Below, one piece after another: positions 19,792 through 29,531 of a stretch of DNA of 64,000 nt. Made by a program: the position numbers and the translations under genes. The notes under the pieces are model-generated. The model was not told where the DNA came from. It was given only the letters and a program-made list of their open reading frames with translations, and made no database searches. The first letter of the stretch is position 1. Each line of letters opens with the position of its first letter. This DNA is from Pseudovibrio denitrificans JCM 12308 (lineage in GTDB: Bacteria > Pseudomonadota > Alphaproteobacteria > Rhizobiales > Stappiaceae): NCBI RefSeq assembly GCF_001310815.1, contig NZ_BAZK01000006.1:62001-126000 (forward strand), in the 5' to 3' direction.

Positions 19792-21345
19792 TCAGTGCCA
19801 GTATTTGGGGGCTTCTACCGCTGCGTTCCAGCGTTCCTGGGCTTCCAGCCAAGCGTTGTCGGCGCGGGCTTGATGCCAGCCAGCGACGAAGCCGATGACT
19901 GTTGAGACTTCGTTGTTTTGTAAGGATTGCGGAAGCTTCATTGCGACGAGACGGTCTGCCATAGCTACATCATTCAGGTAGCCGAAGGTATTTTGCAAGC
20001 GTTTCAGGCACTTAAGGAAAATGCGCAAGTCTTCTGGCTCGTAGAGTGAGCGGAAGAACTCAACGGTGTAACGCATTTTTTTGAGCGCTTTTCGCAGATC
20101 ATGGCGTTGCTCAATCGTAAGATCCTGCAGGTTCTCAGCCCGCTTTTCGCAAGCCCGCCAGCGTTTGGAGAGGGCGTTTTGTGCGAAGGTCTGGATCGGC
20201 AGGTCGAGTTTTCTGGTGTCTGTCAGGCCCAGATTTTCTTTCCATGCCGGGCTGTGAGAAAGTTCCCCCAGCTGCAGTAAGAAGCCGTTGAGTTGCGGAT
20301 TTATCAGGTCTTGCCTCAGCTCAACCTGCGCTTCCACATGGGCCAGTTTGATGGCTTCGAAGAGTGGTTCGACCGAGTGGGTAACTGGTAATAAAGGAAT
20401 GACGGGTGTGATGATGTCTTCCACCAGCACATCGATATCCCTTTGATTTCCTGCTGTTGTTGCCAGTTGTTTTGCGGAGGCATCTAGGTCAGCGATGATT
20501 TCGTTGTTTGGTAAGGCTGCCTTGTAGATGTTGAAGGCGCTTCTTAAACGGCGGAGACCAACGCGCAGTTGGTGTGGACCTTCGGAGATGTCTTGCTGCA
20601 AAACACAGGAGCGATTGGCGACGATCTGATTGAGACATTCGCCAAGGATTTTCTGGAGGGCGGACCCTGCACTTTCCTCTGGTTCCAGCTCGATATAATT
20701 GGAATGCTGTGCTTCTGATGGGAGCTCAGGTGGTTGACCACTTGCCAGCCGGTAGCCAACTCCTGCTTTGTTGCTGTTGGAAAACAGAATTGGTCGATCT
20801 TTCATGAGAGCGCCAGCCAGTTTGTATAGGCTCTCGACCGGACCTTCCATGAGCTCCAGTTCCACTTCGTGGATGGGATGCTCATCTGTCTTGGTTTTGG
20901 CAATGCCGCTGTCAAAAGCGACTTCGATCTTGGCACCGGCTTTGTCGGTGTAGTAGGTCAACGTGCGGGAGATGGCGGTTTCAAAAAGGATGCCCCAATC
21001 TTTATCTTGCAGCAAAGACAAGAGCTTCTGACGAACTTCCTCATCTGTGATCGCATCAAAGTCTGGTTCGATCCCACCAATGGGCAGCTCAAGCTCAATC
21101 CGTTTGGAGAGCCCGGACTGCATGCCGCCGCCTTGCTTGATGGTTTGCAGCCAGTTGGTGCCGTTGTGGCGGGTTCTGAGGGAAATACGTGCTTTTTTGA
21201 GCGTGTGGTCTGGCGTGTCGTAATAGACTGAACGGAGCTTTTTAGTCGACTGTTCGCTGACAGCAAAGCCTTTGGGTGGCTTGGCCTTGATCAGCTGCGC
21301 CAGTGTTGCTTCATCGACGGAAAGTTTGAGCTCAATCTCGTGCAT
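19792..21345 (-). CDS. CYTH and CHAD domain protein (inorganic triphosphatase YgiF-like)
   Basis: 517 residues. The N-terminal CYTH domain begins with the signature HEIELKLSVD (ExExK triphosphate-tunnel motif) and runs to about residue 200 (EVELELMEGP, FSNSNKAGVGYRL). The C-terminal CHAD domain is a helical bundle rich in conserved His/Arg (VHQLRVGLRRLRSAF-like segment, HDLRKALKKMRYTVEFF). E. coli YgiF hydrolyses inorganic triphosphate, and CHAD domains bind polyphosphate. Its position next to the phosphonate operon suggests a phosphate-metabolism theme, but it is separately transcribed. Intact. Confidence 0.9.
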   Translation of the reverse strand: MHEIELKLSVDEATLAQLIKAKPPKGFAVSEQSTKKLRSVYYDTPDHTLKKARISLRTRHNGTNWLQTIKQGGGMQSGLSKRIELELPIGGIEPDFDAITDEEVRQKLLSLLQDKDWGILFETAISRTLTYYTDKAGAKIEVAFDSGIAKTKTDEHPIHEVELELMEGPVESLYKLAGALMKDRPILFSNSNKAGVGYRLASGQPPELPSEAQHSNYIELEPEESAGSALQKILGECLNQIVANRSCVLQQDISEGPHQLRVGLRRLRSAFNIYKAALPNNEIIADLDASAKQLATTAGNQRDIDVLVEDIITPVIPLLPVTHSVEPLFEAIKLAHVEAQVELRQDLINPQLNGFLLQLGELSHSPAWKENLGLTDTRKLDLPIQTFAQNALSKRWRACEKRAENLQDLTIEQRHDLRKALKKMRYTVEFFRSLYEPEDLRIFLKCLKRLQNTFGYLNDVAMADRLVAMKLPQSLQNNEVSTVIGFVAGWHQARADNAWLEAQERWNAAVEAPKYWH

Positions 21346-21542
21346 GATCGCAGGACCACCTTAAGCACAGCGTGCGATGCGGAAGCGTGTTCCATCCCAC
21401 TCTTGTTGATTTTACGTAGTAAACATCTCGCGAACGCAACCCGGTGTAAAGGGTGCAAAACGTCTATGGGAATTTATCAAAGATATAATCCCCATTTGGC
21501 AACGGTATCATGAAATGTGCTCTATGAATGCCCGTTGGTGCG

Positions 21543-22289
21543 TTACGCGGGTGTGAGTGGATCCTGCTGGAACAGATAGGCATCAAAGGCTGGATCATCC
21601 ACGTCAGACAGCTCCATAAGGCGCTTCTTGACGTTCTCAAGGTGTTGCCACATCGCCTGTTTTACTGCCTGCGGATCGCGGCGCTGAAGGGCGTCCAGAA
21701 TGTCCTGATGGTCGTTCAACCACTCTTCGCGATAAGTGTGGTCGAAGATGCGTTCGTGCAGTTTGTCCCACATTTTGGAGCGGGTGCGTTGCTGCCAGAG
21801 GTTTCTGACCATGTCGACCAAAACGGAGTTCTGAGTGGCTTCTGCGATCAGAAGGTGGAACTCTTCGTCTGCTTCGTAGCCACCGGAGCCTTTGGCAAGG
21901 TCTTCGCGTTCCCGTTCCAGAGCATCGCGCATGCGCAGGATGTCGGCTTTGGTGACCATGGATGCAGCGAAGGCAGCGATGTTGCTTTCCATCAGCTGGC
22001 GTGCCTGTAGCAATTCGAATGGGCCAATGTCTTCCAGATTGGAGTTGGGAGTAACCTGATCGGTATCCGGTAGGCGAACGACGTAAGTGCCTGAACCTTT
22101 GCGCACATCGATCAGACCTTCAATCTCCAGCATGATCATAGCTTCGCGCAGGAGTGAGCGACTGACGTTCATTTCTTCAGCAATCTGGCGTTCCGGACGC
22201 AGGCGATCACCGACCTTGAACGTTCCGTTGCTCAGTTCTTTGCGCAAGACTTCAGCTACTTCCTGATAGCGGCGGCGCTGACCATCCAT
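21543..22289 (-). CDS. FadR-type GntR family transcriptional regulator
   Basis: About 248 residues with GntR winged helix (LRPERQIAEEMNVSRSLLREAMIMLEIEGLI) and an FCD-type helical ligand domain with typical metal-ligand spacing (EFHLLIAEATQNS, HQDILDALQRRD). It resembles hexuronate (UxuR/ExuR) regulators. The start at ATG 22289 (MDGQRRRYQ) has GGGAG upstream; a longer frame to 22343 lacks similarity. It lies downstream of a TRAP-type binding protein gene, separated by a terminator, and may control that gene. Confidence 0.85.
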   Translation of the reverse strand: MDGQRRRYQEVAEVLRKELSNGTFKVGDRLRPERQIAEEMNVSRSLLREAMIMLEIEGLIDVRKGSGTYVVRLPDTDQVTPNSNLEDIGPFELLQARQLMESNIAAFAASMVTKADILRMRDALEREREDLAKGSGGYEADEEFHLLIAEATQNSVLVDMVRNLWQQRTRSKMWDKLHERIFDHTYREEWLNDHQDILDALQRRDPQAVKQAMWQHLENVKKRLMELSDVDDPAFDAYLFQQDPLTPA

Positions 22290-22381
22290 TTCGCTTGTTC
22301 TCCCATGCCTGCGCGGTTGGCGTATTTTTAATGATTGCTGCACGCTTAAGATACTAAATAAAGCAGATTTGCAAGCGAGAC

Positions 22382-22418
22382 AAAAGGCCAGAGATCTGCG
22401 TTGTTACTCTGGCCTTTC
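22382..22418 (-). terminator. Terminator of the lone dctP-like gene
   Basis: Stem AAAGGCCAGAG / CTCTGGCCTTT with a short loop, read on the minus strand after the dctP stop at 22435. It separates dctP from the gntR gene. Confidence 0.75.
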
Positions 22419-22434
22419 GCATTCTTGTAGAGGC

Positions 22435-23418
22435 TTACTGGGTCAACGCTTTGATGCGTGTGATCAGGGAGCCAACTCTTTCAGATTTTTCCGCTGCTTC
22501 TGCATGCATTGGCAAGACAGCTTCAATGAATGGCGCTTTATCCACCTCAACGAACTTCACGCCCAGCTCAGATTTTGCCTGCTCAATGTGCTTCTTGGTC
22601 ATGTCATTCCACTGGGCACGGTGGAAGTGCATGGATGACTTGGCGGCGTCACGAATAGCTGTTTGTTCGTCAGCGCTTAGCGTGTTCCAGATGGTTGTTG
22701 AGATCACCACGATAGATGGGATCATGGTGTGACCGTCATCGGAGTAGACTTTGGAGACTTCGCCGTGGCGTGCTGTGGTCAGCGCGAGTGGGTTATTCTC
22801 TGCACCATCAACCACGCCCTGCTGGAGTGCACTGTAGAGTTCGCCCCAAGCAATTGGGGTTGGGCTGCCGCCGAGCAGCTCCACCATGCGGATTGCGGAT
22901 GGGGATGGCTGAACGCGGATCTTCATGCCTTTGAGATCGGCTGGTGAGTTGATGGCCTTGTTGGCATAGAAGGAGCGGGCGCCCTCCACGTAAAAGGTTA
23001 GGCCAATGAAGCCCTTGTCTTTGGAAGCGGCAAGGATGTCGTCGCCAATTGGGCCGCTGAGAACGTCGAAATAGTGGTTCTCGTCAACGAAGATGTAAGG
23101 CAGGTTTAGTGCGGAGTAAGACTCTTCAAAGGCTTCGAGTTCGCTGGCGTTGGTTTTGGCCATGGCGAGGGTGCCTTCCTGCACTAACTCCATGGATTCC
23201 CTCTGAGTTCCCAAAGCGCCGTTGCCGTAGATGCGGATTTTGAGTGAGCCGTTGGTGGCTTCCGCAACTTTGTCTGCCATGTGCTGCATGGAAATGTGCA
23301 GAGGATGCTCTGGCCCCTGATTGTGGCTGAGTTTCAATGTCTTCGCGTAGGCGAATGAAGTTGTTGCAAGTAGAGCAGCGCACAGAACTGTCGCTTTGGC
23401 AATCTTTCTCGTAAACAT
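22435..23418 (-). CDS. TRAP transporter substrate-binding protein (DctP family), orphan
   Basis: 327 residues with a Sec signal peptide (residues 1-25, cleaved after SFAYA) and a periplasmic DctP-type domain. The carboxylate-binding arginine region is seen in KIRVQPSPSAIRM, and NNPLAL and LPYIF are family marks. It resembles uronate- or C4-dicarboxylate-type binders. No DctQ or DctM genes accompany it, so the permease must be elsewhere or shared. A GntR regulator lies next to it, and several TTGGT elements lie upstream, so the substrate may be a sugar acid; that is inference. Confidence 0.85.
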   Translation of the reverse strand: MFTRKIAKATVLCAALLATTSFAYAKTLKLSHNQGPEHPLHISMQHMADKVAEATNGSLKIRIYGNGALGTQRESMELVQEGTLAMAKTNASELEAFEESYSALNLPYIFVDENHYFDVLSGPIGDDILAASKDKGFIGLTFYVEGARSFYANKAINSPADLKGMKIRVQPSPSAIRMVELLGGSPTPIAWGELYSALQQGVVDGAENNPLALTTARHGEVSKVYSDDGHTMIPSIVVISTTIWNTLSADEQTAIRDAAKSSMHFHRAQWNDMTKKHIEQAKSELGVKFVEVDKAPFIEAVLPMHAEAAEKSERVGSLITRIKALTQ

Positions 23419-23754
23419 ATGCTTCCCCCCTGATTATCGCAGCGAATGTATTCGTGAGATGAAACTAAGGAATGCTGAGGCCGCGATATGTAATGGAAAG
23501 CATTGGACGGATTCGGGGAGTTGTCAAACCATTTTATATATTGGTTGACCTTATGTGAGTGCGTTTAGTTTTCCGTCTAAGGTGAATTTATATATTTAAT
23601 CAGGTCAGTAGAGAGAGGAAAATATTTGGCTATGTAAATGAGTTGTTTTGATTGGTCTGAGTTCTTCTAGGGAAGGTGCAGATTGGTCAACCGAAACAGG
23701 CTTTATAGAAAAACAACCCCAGAAGTTGTCTTCATGGGGCTGTGATTGCTGATA
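23419..23754. promoter_or_regulatory. Upstream region of dctP with TTGGT-type candidate GntR sites
   Basis: 336 bases between dctP and copA. It holds TTGGTTGACC (23541-23550), TTGGTCTGA (23652-23660) and TTGGTCAACC (23683-23692); the first and third are reverse-related around a GGT-N2-ACC core, as in FadR-type GntR operators. The copA terminator (23707-23744) is also here. Regulation by the adjacent GntR is suggested but unproven. Confidence 0.35.
23707..23744 (-). terminator. Terminator of copA
   Basis: On the minus strand CAGCCCCA pairs with TGGGGTTG around a 15-base loop and runs into TTTTTC. It begins 10 bases after the copA stop codon. Confidence 0.7.
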
Positions 23755-25978
23755 TCAGTTCATGTTCTTTGGCTTCCATCGCCGCAGCAGCATGGCGTTG
23801 GTGACTACAGATACTGAACTCATGGCCATAGCTGCGCCTGCGATGACTGGCGAGAGTAACCCGAGCGCTGCCAGTGGAATACCGATGATGTTGTAGATGA
23901 AGGCCCAGAACAGGTTCTGTCTGATTTTTCTGAGGGTTGCCTTGGAAATGTCGAGTGCTGTCGGGATCATTTTCGGCTCGGAGCGCATGAGAGTAACTCC
24001 TGCAGTTTCCAGCGCAACATCAGCACCAGATCCCATGGCTATGCCCAGATCAGCAGCGGCCAGAGCAGGGGCATCGTTAATGCCATCGCCAACCATGGCT
24101 ACATGATAGCCTTGTTCTTTCAGATCGTTGACGACTTCGTTCTTGCCTTCTGGCTGAACGCGGGCCTGGAACTCGTCTACGCCGACCTGATCGGCGATGT
24201 TTTTGGCGGCGAGTTCGGTGTCGCCGGTGATCATGACTGTGCGAATGCCTTGTTTTTTAAGGGATTCTACAGCTTCTCTAGCGGAGTCTCTTGCCTGATC
24301 TACGAAGGCCAGGACGCCGATGGCGCGGTCGCCGAGGGCGACTGTGACGGCGGTCTTTCCGGCGGATTCATAAGTCTTTACAAGGCCATCGCCCATCATT
24401 GAGGGGGCGACATTGAGGTCTTTCATCAGGCTGCGTTGCCGATGGAGACCTGCTGGCCGGTGAGCTCTGCGATCAAGCCTTTGCCGGGGATAGCTTTGAT
24501 GGACCGTGGGCGGGTGAGCTTGAGGTTGCGCTCCTCTGCTGCGCGGATAAGTGCGCTGGCGAGTGGGTGCTCACTGCCCAGCTGGATGCTGGCGGCGATG
24601 GTCAGCAGGCGGTCGTCGTTGCGATCAAAGGCCTGAGCATCCGTCAGAACTGGCTTGCCGACTGTGAGTGTGCCGGTTTTGTCGAAGAGGATGGTGTCGA
24701 CTTTGTGTGCCCGTTCCAGCGCTTCGATATCGCGGATAAGTATGCCTGCTTTTGCTGCTGCACCGGTACCCGCAACCAGAGCTGTTGGGGTAGCAAGTCC
24801 CAGTGCGCAAGGGCAGGCGATGACGAGGACGGCGACGGAGGCGCCGACGGCTGATGTGACATCGCCGGAGTAGACCATCCAGCCAGCGAAGGTTGCCAGT
24901 GCGATCAGGACGATAACGGGGACAAAAATAGCGGCGACTTTGTCGACTAATTTCTGCAGAGGCGCCTTGGAGGCCTGTGCGCCTTCAACGAGGCGGATAA
25001 TCTGGGCTAAGCGTGTTGATTCACCAAGGGCGGTGGCGCGCACAAAGATTGCACCGGAACCGTTGATTGTTCCACCGGTTACTTGATCGCCTGTGTTTTT
25101 GTGCACCGGAAGGCTCTCGCCGGTGAGCATAGATTCATCCAGCTCGCTTTCGCCGTCTTCAATCAGGCCATCGGTTGGAACACGCTCACCAGGTTTGACA
25201 ACAATGTAATCACCCAGACGCAGATCAGAGATGCTGACGGGGATAATCTTGTCGCCAACGATCTTGTTGGCTGTTGTCGGGCGTAGGGCAATCAGAGAAC
25301 GGACAGCAGCGGATGTGGAGCGTTTTGCTCTGATTTCCAGATACTTACCCATCAGAATGAGAGTGAGGATGACAGCGGATGCCTCAAAATAAAGGTCCGC
25401 GGCCTCAGCCTGAGACGCAAAGAAGACGTTGTATACGCTGTAAAGATACGCGGCGGATGTGCCCAGAGAAACGAGGACATCCATGTTTGCGCCGCCATGG
25501 CGCAGGGCTGCGAATGCGCCTTATAGAATCGTGCACCGACGAAAAGTTGAATTGGCGTTGCTAATGCAAACTGCAGCACGCCAGAGAGCTCAAACTGCAC
25601 GCCAAACGCCATCAAAACCATTGGAATCACTAGAGGAATTGCCAGCAGCGTCGATAGAGCGAAAAGTTGAAAGGTTTTGCGTTCTTCTGCGTCGCTATGT
25701 GCTTCGCGCTCTTCAAAAGCCTTTTGTGCTGCCTCGGCTTCATCCCGGCGCTCTTTGGCCTCAAAACCAGCTGTGGTGACCACATCAACCAGATCGTTTG
25801 CAGCGATCTGTGGCAGGTGGTCGACCTCTGCCATTTCCAGCGCGAAGTTGACGGTGGCGTTGACCACACCTTCAGTCGCTTTCAGAGTCTTTTCCAAGCG
25901 GGAGGCGCAACCTGCGCACGTCATTCCGGTGATGTCGAGTTTGACGGTTTGGGCTGCGGAGGCTGAGGGTGTGTTCAT
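23755..25978 (-). CDS. copA: Copper-exporting P1B-type ATPase CopA, two frameshifts
   Basis: About 741 residues when repaired; an inner-membrane Cu(+) efflux pump. One N-terminal heavy-metal domain (GMTCAGC, about residues 18-24), membrane helices, CPC metal site in ACPCALGLATP, phosphorylation site DKTGTLT, hinge GDGINDAP and the C-terminal MSSVSVVTNA metal-site helix. The frame slips near 25521 (FVGARFYK then GAFAALRHGG; AAGGC needs a third G) and near 24427 (SIGNAA then LMKDLNVAP; GCCTG needs a C). All functional motifs remain. No CueR-type regulator or chaperone is adjacent. Confidence 0.9.
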
Positions 25979-26104
25979 CAGAGCTATCTTCGGTTGCCGA
26001 GTTCAGACCATCAGGACTTATTACCATTGGTGATGGCGGGTCAAGAGGTTGTAGAGTGGGTGAATACGCAAGCTCCCCTATGTGATGTAGAGCTGCTGTG
26101 ATCG

Positions 26105-26133
26105 TGATCAAAGCTGCGATCACGCTTTGATCA
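26105..26133. repeat. Inverted repeat upstream of copA
   Basis: Perfect 10-base arms TGATCAAAGC and GCTTTGATCA separated by nine bases; an alternative pairing GTGATCG / CGATCAC overlaps it. No T-run follows on either strand, so it is not a standard terminator. It lies 127 bases upstream of copA and 105 bases after the end of the LysR gene. It does not resemble the CueR motif I know. Confidence 0.45.
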
Positions 26134-26237
26134 AATTTGCAGAGAACACATAGGGTTTGAGGCTCTTTGAGGTGTTTTTGCTTTGCTGTGTTGAAACGTG
26201 GTGCTGTGGATAGTCACGTTATGGGAAGTGGTTGAAA

Positions 26238-27116
26238 CTACGTGGTGAGCAGGGAGATGATCTGGCTGATCTCTGCTGGTGGGTTTGGCAGGCTGGCGCA
26301 TTCCAGGATGAGGGACTTTCCGGTTGGGTGCCATGGGGTGAAAGGGGCTTTGAGATCGCCCTTTTGCAAAGACGGTTCGACAAGGGCTTTGTGACCCATC
26401 AGAACGCCAGCGCCGTTTCTGGCTTCTTCCAATGCGATGGCATAGAGGGAATAACTCGGGCCTTGGTTTAAGCCTTTGAGTTTGGGCGCGTTTGCTTTTG
26501 CCCAGAGTTGCCAGTCTTCGGCCCAGATCGCGTCATGCAGGAGTGTGGTTTGCTCCAGATCTTCCGGTGTTTTCAGCTGGCTTGCTGTTGAGGGGGCACA
26601 GACCGGAGTGATGAAGTCTTTTGCGATGATCCGCTCCTGAGCTGTGCCTTTGGGTTTGCCGATGAAGATGGAGAGGTCGTAGATCTCACGGTCCAGATTG
26701 GGCGGTGTTTCCAGTGCGATGACGGAGATGTTGGTGTCTGGCAGAGCTGCGCGGATTTTGGGCAGGCGTGGAGAGAGCCAGAGTTGAGCGACGCTTGGCA
26801 GGGCGGCTATGTGAATGGTTTTGCGGCTGGTTTTGGCTCTCAGCTGTCTGACAGCATTGCCCAGTTCATCAAAGGCCTTTGAGAAATGCGGGGCGATCTC
26901 CTGTCCTAGCTCCGTCAGGTGAACGCCTTGCGAACGGCGCTCAAACAGGTCTGTGCCGACCCATTCTTCCAGTGCCTTGATGTGCTGCGAGACGGCACCC
27001 GGGGTGACGCTCAGTTCTTCTGCTGCATTGGCAAAGCCGCCAAGGCGGGCTGCTGCTTCAAAAGCGCGGAGGGCGTTGAGGGGCGGGCCTTTGGGCCGGG
27101 ATGGAGAAACTGACAT
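26238..27116 (-). CDS. LysR family transcriptional regulator (GcvA-like)
   Basis: 292 residues with N-terminal winged helix (LNALRAFEAAARLGGFANAAEELSVTPGAVSQ in two steps, about residues 13-44) and a periplasmic-binding-like effector domain. The ALEEWVGTDLFERR region is of the GcvA type. It is divergent from the SHMT-like gene, whose start lies 98 bases away, and probably activates it. Effector unknown. Confidence 0.87.
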   Translation of the reverse strand: MSVSPSRPKGPPLNALRAFEAAARLGGFANAAEELSVTPGAVSQHIKALEEWVGTDLFERRSQGVHLTELGQEIAPHFSKAFDELGNAVRQLRAKTSRKTIHIAALPSVAQLWLSPRLPKIRAALPDTNISVIALETPPNLDREIYDLSIFIGKPKGTAQERIIAKDFITPVCAPSTASQLKTPEDLEQTTLLHDAIWAEDWQLWAKANAPKLKGLNQGPSYSLYAIALEEARNGAGVLMGHKALVEPSLQKGDLKAPFTPWHPTGKSLILECASLPNPPAEISQIISLLTT

Positions 27117-27214
27117 CGCTTAGCCTTAGTTTTTCTAGGCCAATAATTACATATTCTGGTTTGCGCTCTCAAGCATCCTGTCCGCACACTGCTCTTAGCA
27201 ATTGGGAGGTTGTG

Positions 27215-28552
27215 ATGGTTTTAGCGAAACGAAATTGGGTACCGGCTGAGTGTGAAGCACTGGTGCAGGAGGTTGTGCAGCGTACGCAAGCGCAGAGTTC
27301 CGCGGCTTTGCTGGATAGACTGGATACGCTAGCTGCTCAGAACAGAGAGATTCATGAGGAGCAGTGCTTCAACCTGAACCCGGCGACCAATGTGATGAAC
27401 CCGCGCGCGGAAGCGTTTCTGGCTTCTGGCATTGGCTCTCGCCCTTCGCTCGGTTACCCCGGTGACAAGTATGAGATGGGTCTGGAAGCCATTGAAGAGA
27501 TTGAGGTGATCGCCGCTGAGCTGAGTGCGGAAGTGTTTGATGCTCAGTACGCTGAGATCCGCGTTCCTTCTGGTGCCATCGCCAACCTTTATGGGTTCAT
27601 GGCCACCTGTCAGCCGGGAGATACGATCATCGCGCCGCCAGCTTCCATCGGCGGGCATGTGACGCATCACATCGCAGGCTGTGCAGGCCTTTATGATTTG
27701 CGGACTGTGCCAGCTCCGGTGAATGCGGATGGCTATACCATTGATGTGGATGGGCTTCATGAGCTTGCCAAAGCGGAAAAGCCGAAGCTGATCACAGTTG
27801 GGTCCAGCCTCAACCTCTTTGAGCATCCGGTGCGTGCTGTTCGTGAGATTGCCGATGAGGTGGGCGCGAAGGTGATGTTTGATGCGGCCCATCAGTGCGG
27901 GATTATTGCAGGTAAGACCTGGGCGAACCCGCTGGAAGAGGGCGCGCACTTCATGACCATGAGCACCTACAAGAGCTTGGGCGGGCCTGCAGGTGGTCTG
28001 ATTGTCTCCAACGACGCTGAGCTGATTGAGCGGATGGATGCCATTGCGTTTCCCGGTATGACGGCCAACTTTGATGCGGCGAAGTCTGCTGCTTTGGCGG
28101 TGACCATGCTGGATTGGAAAGAGTATGGGCAGGCTTATGCTGCAGAGATGATTGCCGTCTCCAAGGCTCTGGCACAGGCGTTAGATGCGGAGGGTATTCC
28201 GGTCTTTGCCAAGGCGCAGGGCTTTACGCAGTCGCATCAGTTTGCGGTTGAAGCTGCTGAGTTTGGTGGCGGGCAGGCTGCCTCCAAAAAGCTGCGCAAA
28301 GCTGGCTTCCTTGCTTGTGGCATTGGATTGCCGATTGCAGAGGTGGACGGCGATATGAACGGGCTGCGCATTGGCACCCCTGAGCTGGTGCGCTGGGGCG
28401 TTGGTGTGGAGCATGCCACTGAGATGGCTCGCCTGATTGCGGCAGCGCTGCGTTCTGACCAGCCAGAACAGTATCTCGCAGAGGTTTCTGCATGGCGTCA
28501 GCAGTTTGACAAGCTGTGTTACGTGATGGCTGGAGAGCCTGTTTCAGCATAA
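27215..28552 (+). CDS. SHMT-like PLP-dependent enzyme (glycine/serine hydroxymethyltransferase fold)
   Basis: 445 residues, cytoplasmic fold-type I PLP enzyme. The PLP lysine is expected at K253 in STYKSLGGPAGG, against HKT-x-x-GP in housekeeping GlyA; the PLP-binding Asp and nearby His are in FDAAHQCG. The start ATG 27215 follows GGGAGG; a frame extending to 27101 is non-coding upstream sequence. It is divergent from a LysR gene and overlaps the next LysR by nine bases tail to tail. It may act on a modified serine such as 2-methylserine, or as an aldolase, rather than supplying one-carbon units. Confidence 0.75.
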   Translation: MVLAKRNWVPAECEALVQEVVQRTQAQSSAALLDRLDTLAAQNREIHEEQCFNLNPATNVMNPRAEAFLASGIGSRPSLGYPGDKYEMGLEAIEEIEVIAAELSAEVFDAQYAEIRVPSGAIANLYGFMATCQPGDTIIAPPASIGGHVTHHIAGCAGLYDLRTVPAPVNADGYTIDVDGLHELAKAEKPKLITVGSSLNLFEHPVRAVREIADEVGAKVMFDAAHQCGIIAGKTWANPLEEGAHFMTMSTYKSLGGPAGGLIVSNDAELIERMDAIAFPGMTANFDAAKSAALAVTMLDWKEYGQAYAAEMIAVSKALAQALDAEGIPVFAKAQGFTQSHQFAVEAAEFGGGQAASKKLRKAGFLACGIGLPIAEVDGDMNGLRIGTPELVRWGVGVEHATEMARLIAAALRSDQPEQYLAEVSAWRQQFDKLCYVMAGEPVSA

Positions 28553-29446
28553 CCACTGCTTTGCAGAGAGCGTGTCCGCCAGCAGGTCGAAGACCAGGCG
28601 GATGCGCTTTGAGGTGTGCAGCTCGCGGTGTGTTGCCAGCCAGAAGGGCACATTGAACGGCTCAAAGCTTGGCAGCACCTGTTCCATCTCTGGAAACTTA
28701 TCTGCGATCTCCCGGATCATGACGATGATGCCGAGATCGTTTCTTGCCAGCTCCCACCCCACCAGACCGCTGGCGGTGGTTTGCTTGAAGTTGTGCTCGC
28801 TCAGCGGCAGGTCTGTTTCGCTGAAATGCTTGAGGAACAGATCTGGCCGATCAAAAGCGATGAACTCGTGGGTTGCCATGTCGCTGGTGGTCTGAGGGCG
28901 GCCTTTGCGGTCCAGATAGGTTTTGCTGGCGTAGAAGTGGGCCGTTGTTTCCCTGACGAGCCGTGCGGTGAGGTCTGGCTGTTCCGGCCTAACATGGCGA
29001 ATGGCGATATCGGCTTCGCGCAGCTGAAGGTCGCTGACGGCATTGGTGGCGACGATCTCAACATGGATGCCGGGTGCGATCTCGCGGAGTTTCTTCAGGA
29101 TTGGTGGGAGGATGTAGGCTGAAGCCGTGTCGCTGGCACTGATGCAGACGGTGCCGTCGATCTCCTGCGATTGGCCTGAAGCCGTCAAGGAGATGCGGTT
29201 GGCAGCCTCGCCCATGGACTTCACGTGTTCCAGCAGTTCCATGCCTGCCTGCGTGAGGGAGAGCGAGCGGCTAGCACGTTCAAACAAGGTTACGCCGAGG
29301 GCTTCCTCCAGCGCTGTGACCTGTCTGCCCAGTGTGGGCTGGGTGAGGCCCAAAGCCCTTGCAGCAGCCGAGAGGGAGCCTTCCTCCGCAGTGACGAGGA
29401 AAGCGCGGGCCTGGTTCCAATCAAAAGAGACGCTCTGCCAATTCAT
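28544..29446 (-). CDS. LysR family transcriptional regulator
   Basis: 300 residues: helix-turn-helix with SLSAAARALGLTQPTLGRQVTALEEALG (in two parts, about residues 24-51), then an effector domain. The ASDTASAYILP segment suggests the subgroup that regulates single neighbouring genes. It is divergent from the methyltransferase gene. Its 3' end overlaps the SHMT-like gene on the other strand by nine bases. Confidence 0.87.
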   Translation of the reverse strand: MNWQSVSFDWNQARAFLVTAEEGSLSAAARALGLTQPTLGRQVTALEEALGVTLFERASRSLSLTQAGMELLEHVKSMGEAANRISLTASGQSQEIDGTVCISASDTASAYILPPILKKLREIAPGIHVEIVATNAVSDLQLREADIAIRHVRPEQPDLTARLVRETTAHFYASKTYLDRKGRPQTTSDMATHEFIAFDRPDLFLKHFSETDLPLSEHNFKQTTASGLVGWELARNDLGIIVMIREIADKFPEMEQVLPSFEPFNVPFWLATHRELHTSKRIRLVFDLLADTLSAKQWLC

Positions 29447-29501
29447 GCATATTTGTATACCTCAGCTGCGAATTTTGGCAATTTGTTTTGAGAATATGCA
29501 T
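29446..29501. promoter_or_regulatory. Candidate LysR-controlled divergent promoter with paired ATGCAT elements
   Basis: The short spacer between the lysR and methyltransferase genes starts with ATGCATATT and contains its exact reverse complement AATATGCAT near 29493-29501. Two matching half-sites about 47 bases apart would suit a LysR tetramer. Position-based inference only. Confidence 0.3.
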
Positions 29502-29531
29502 GGATACACTGCAGGAAATGGAGGGTTTTCT

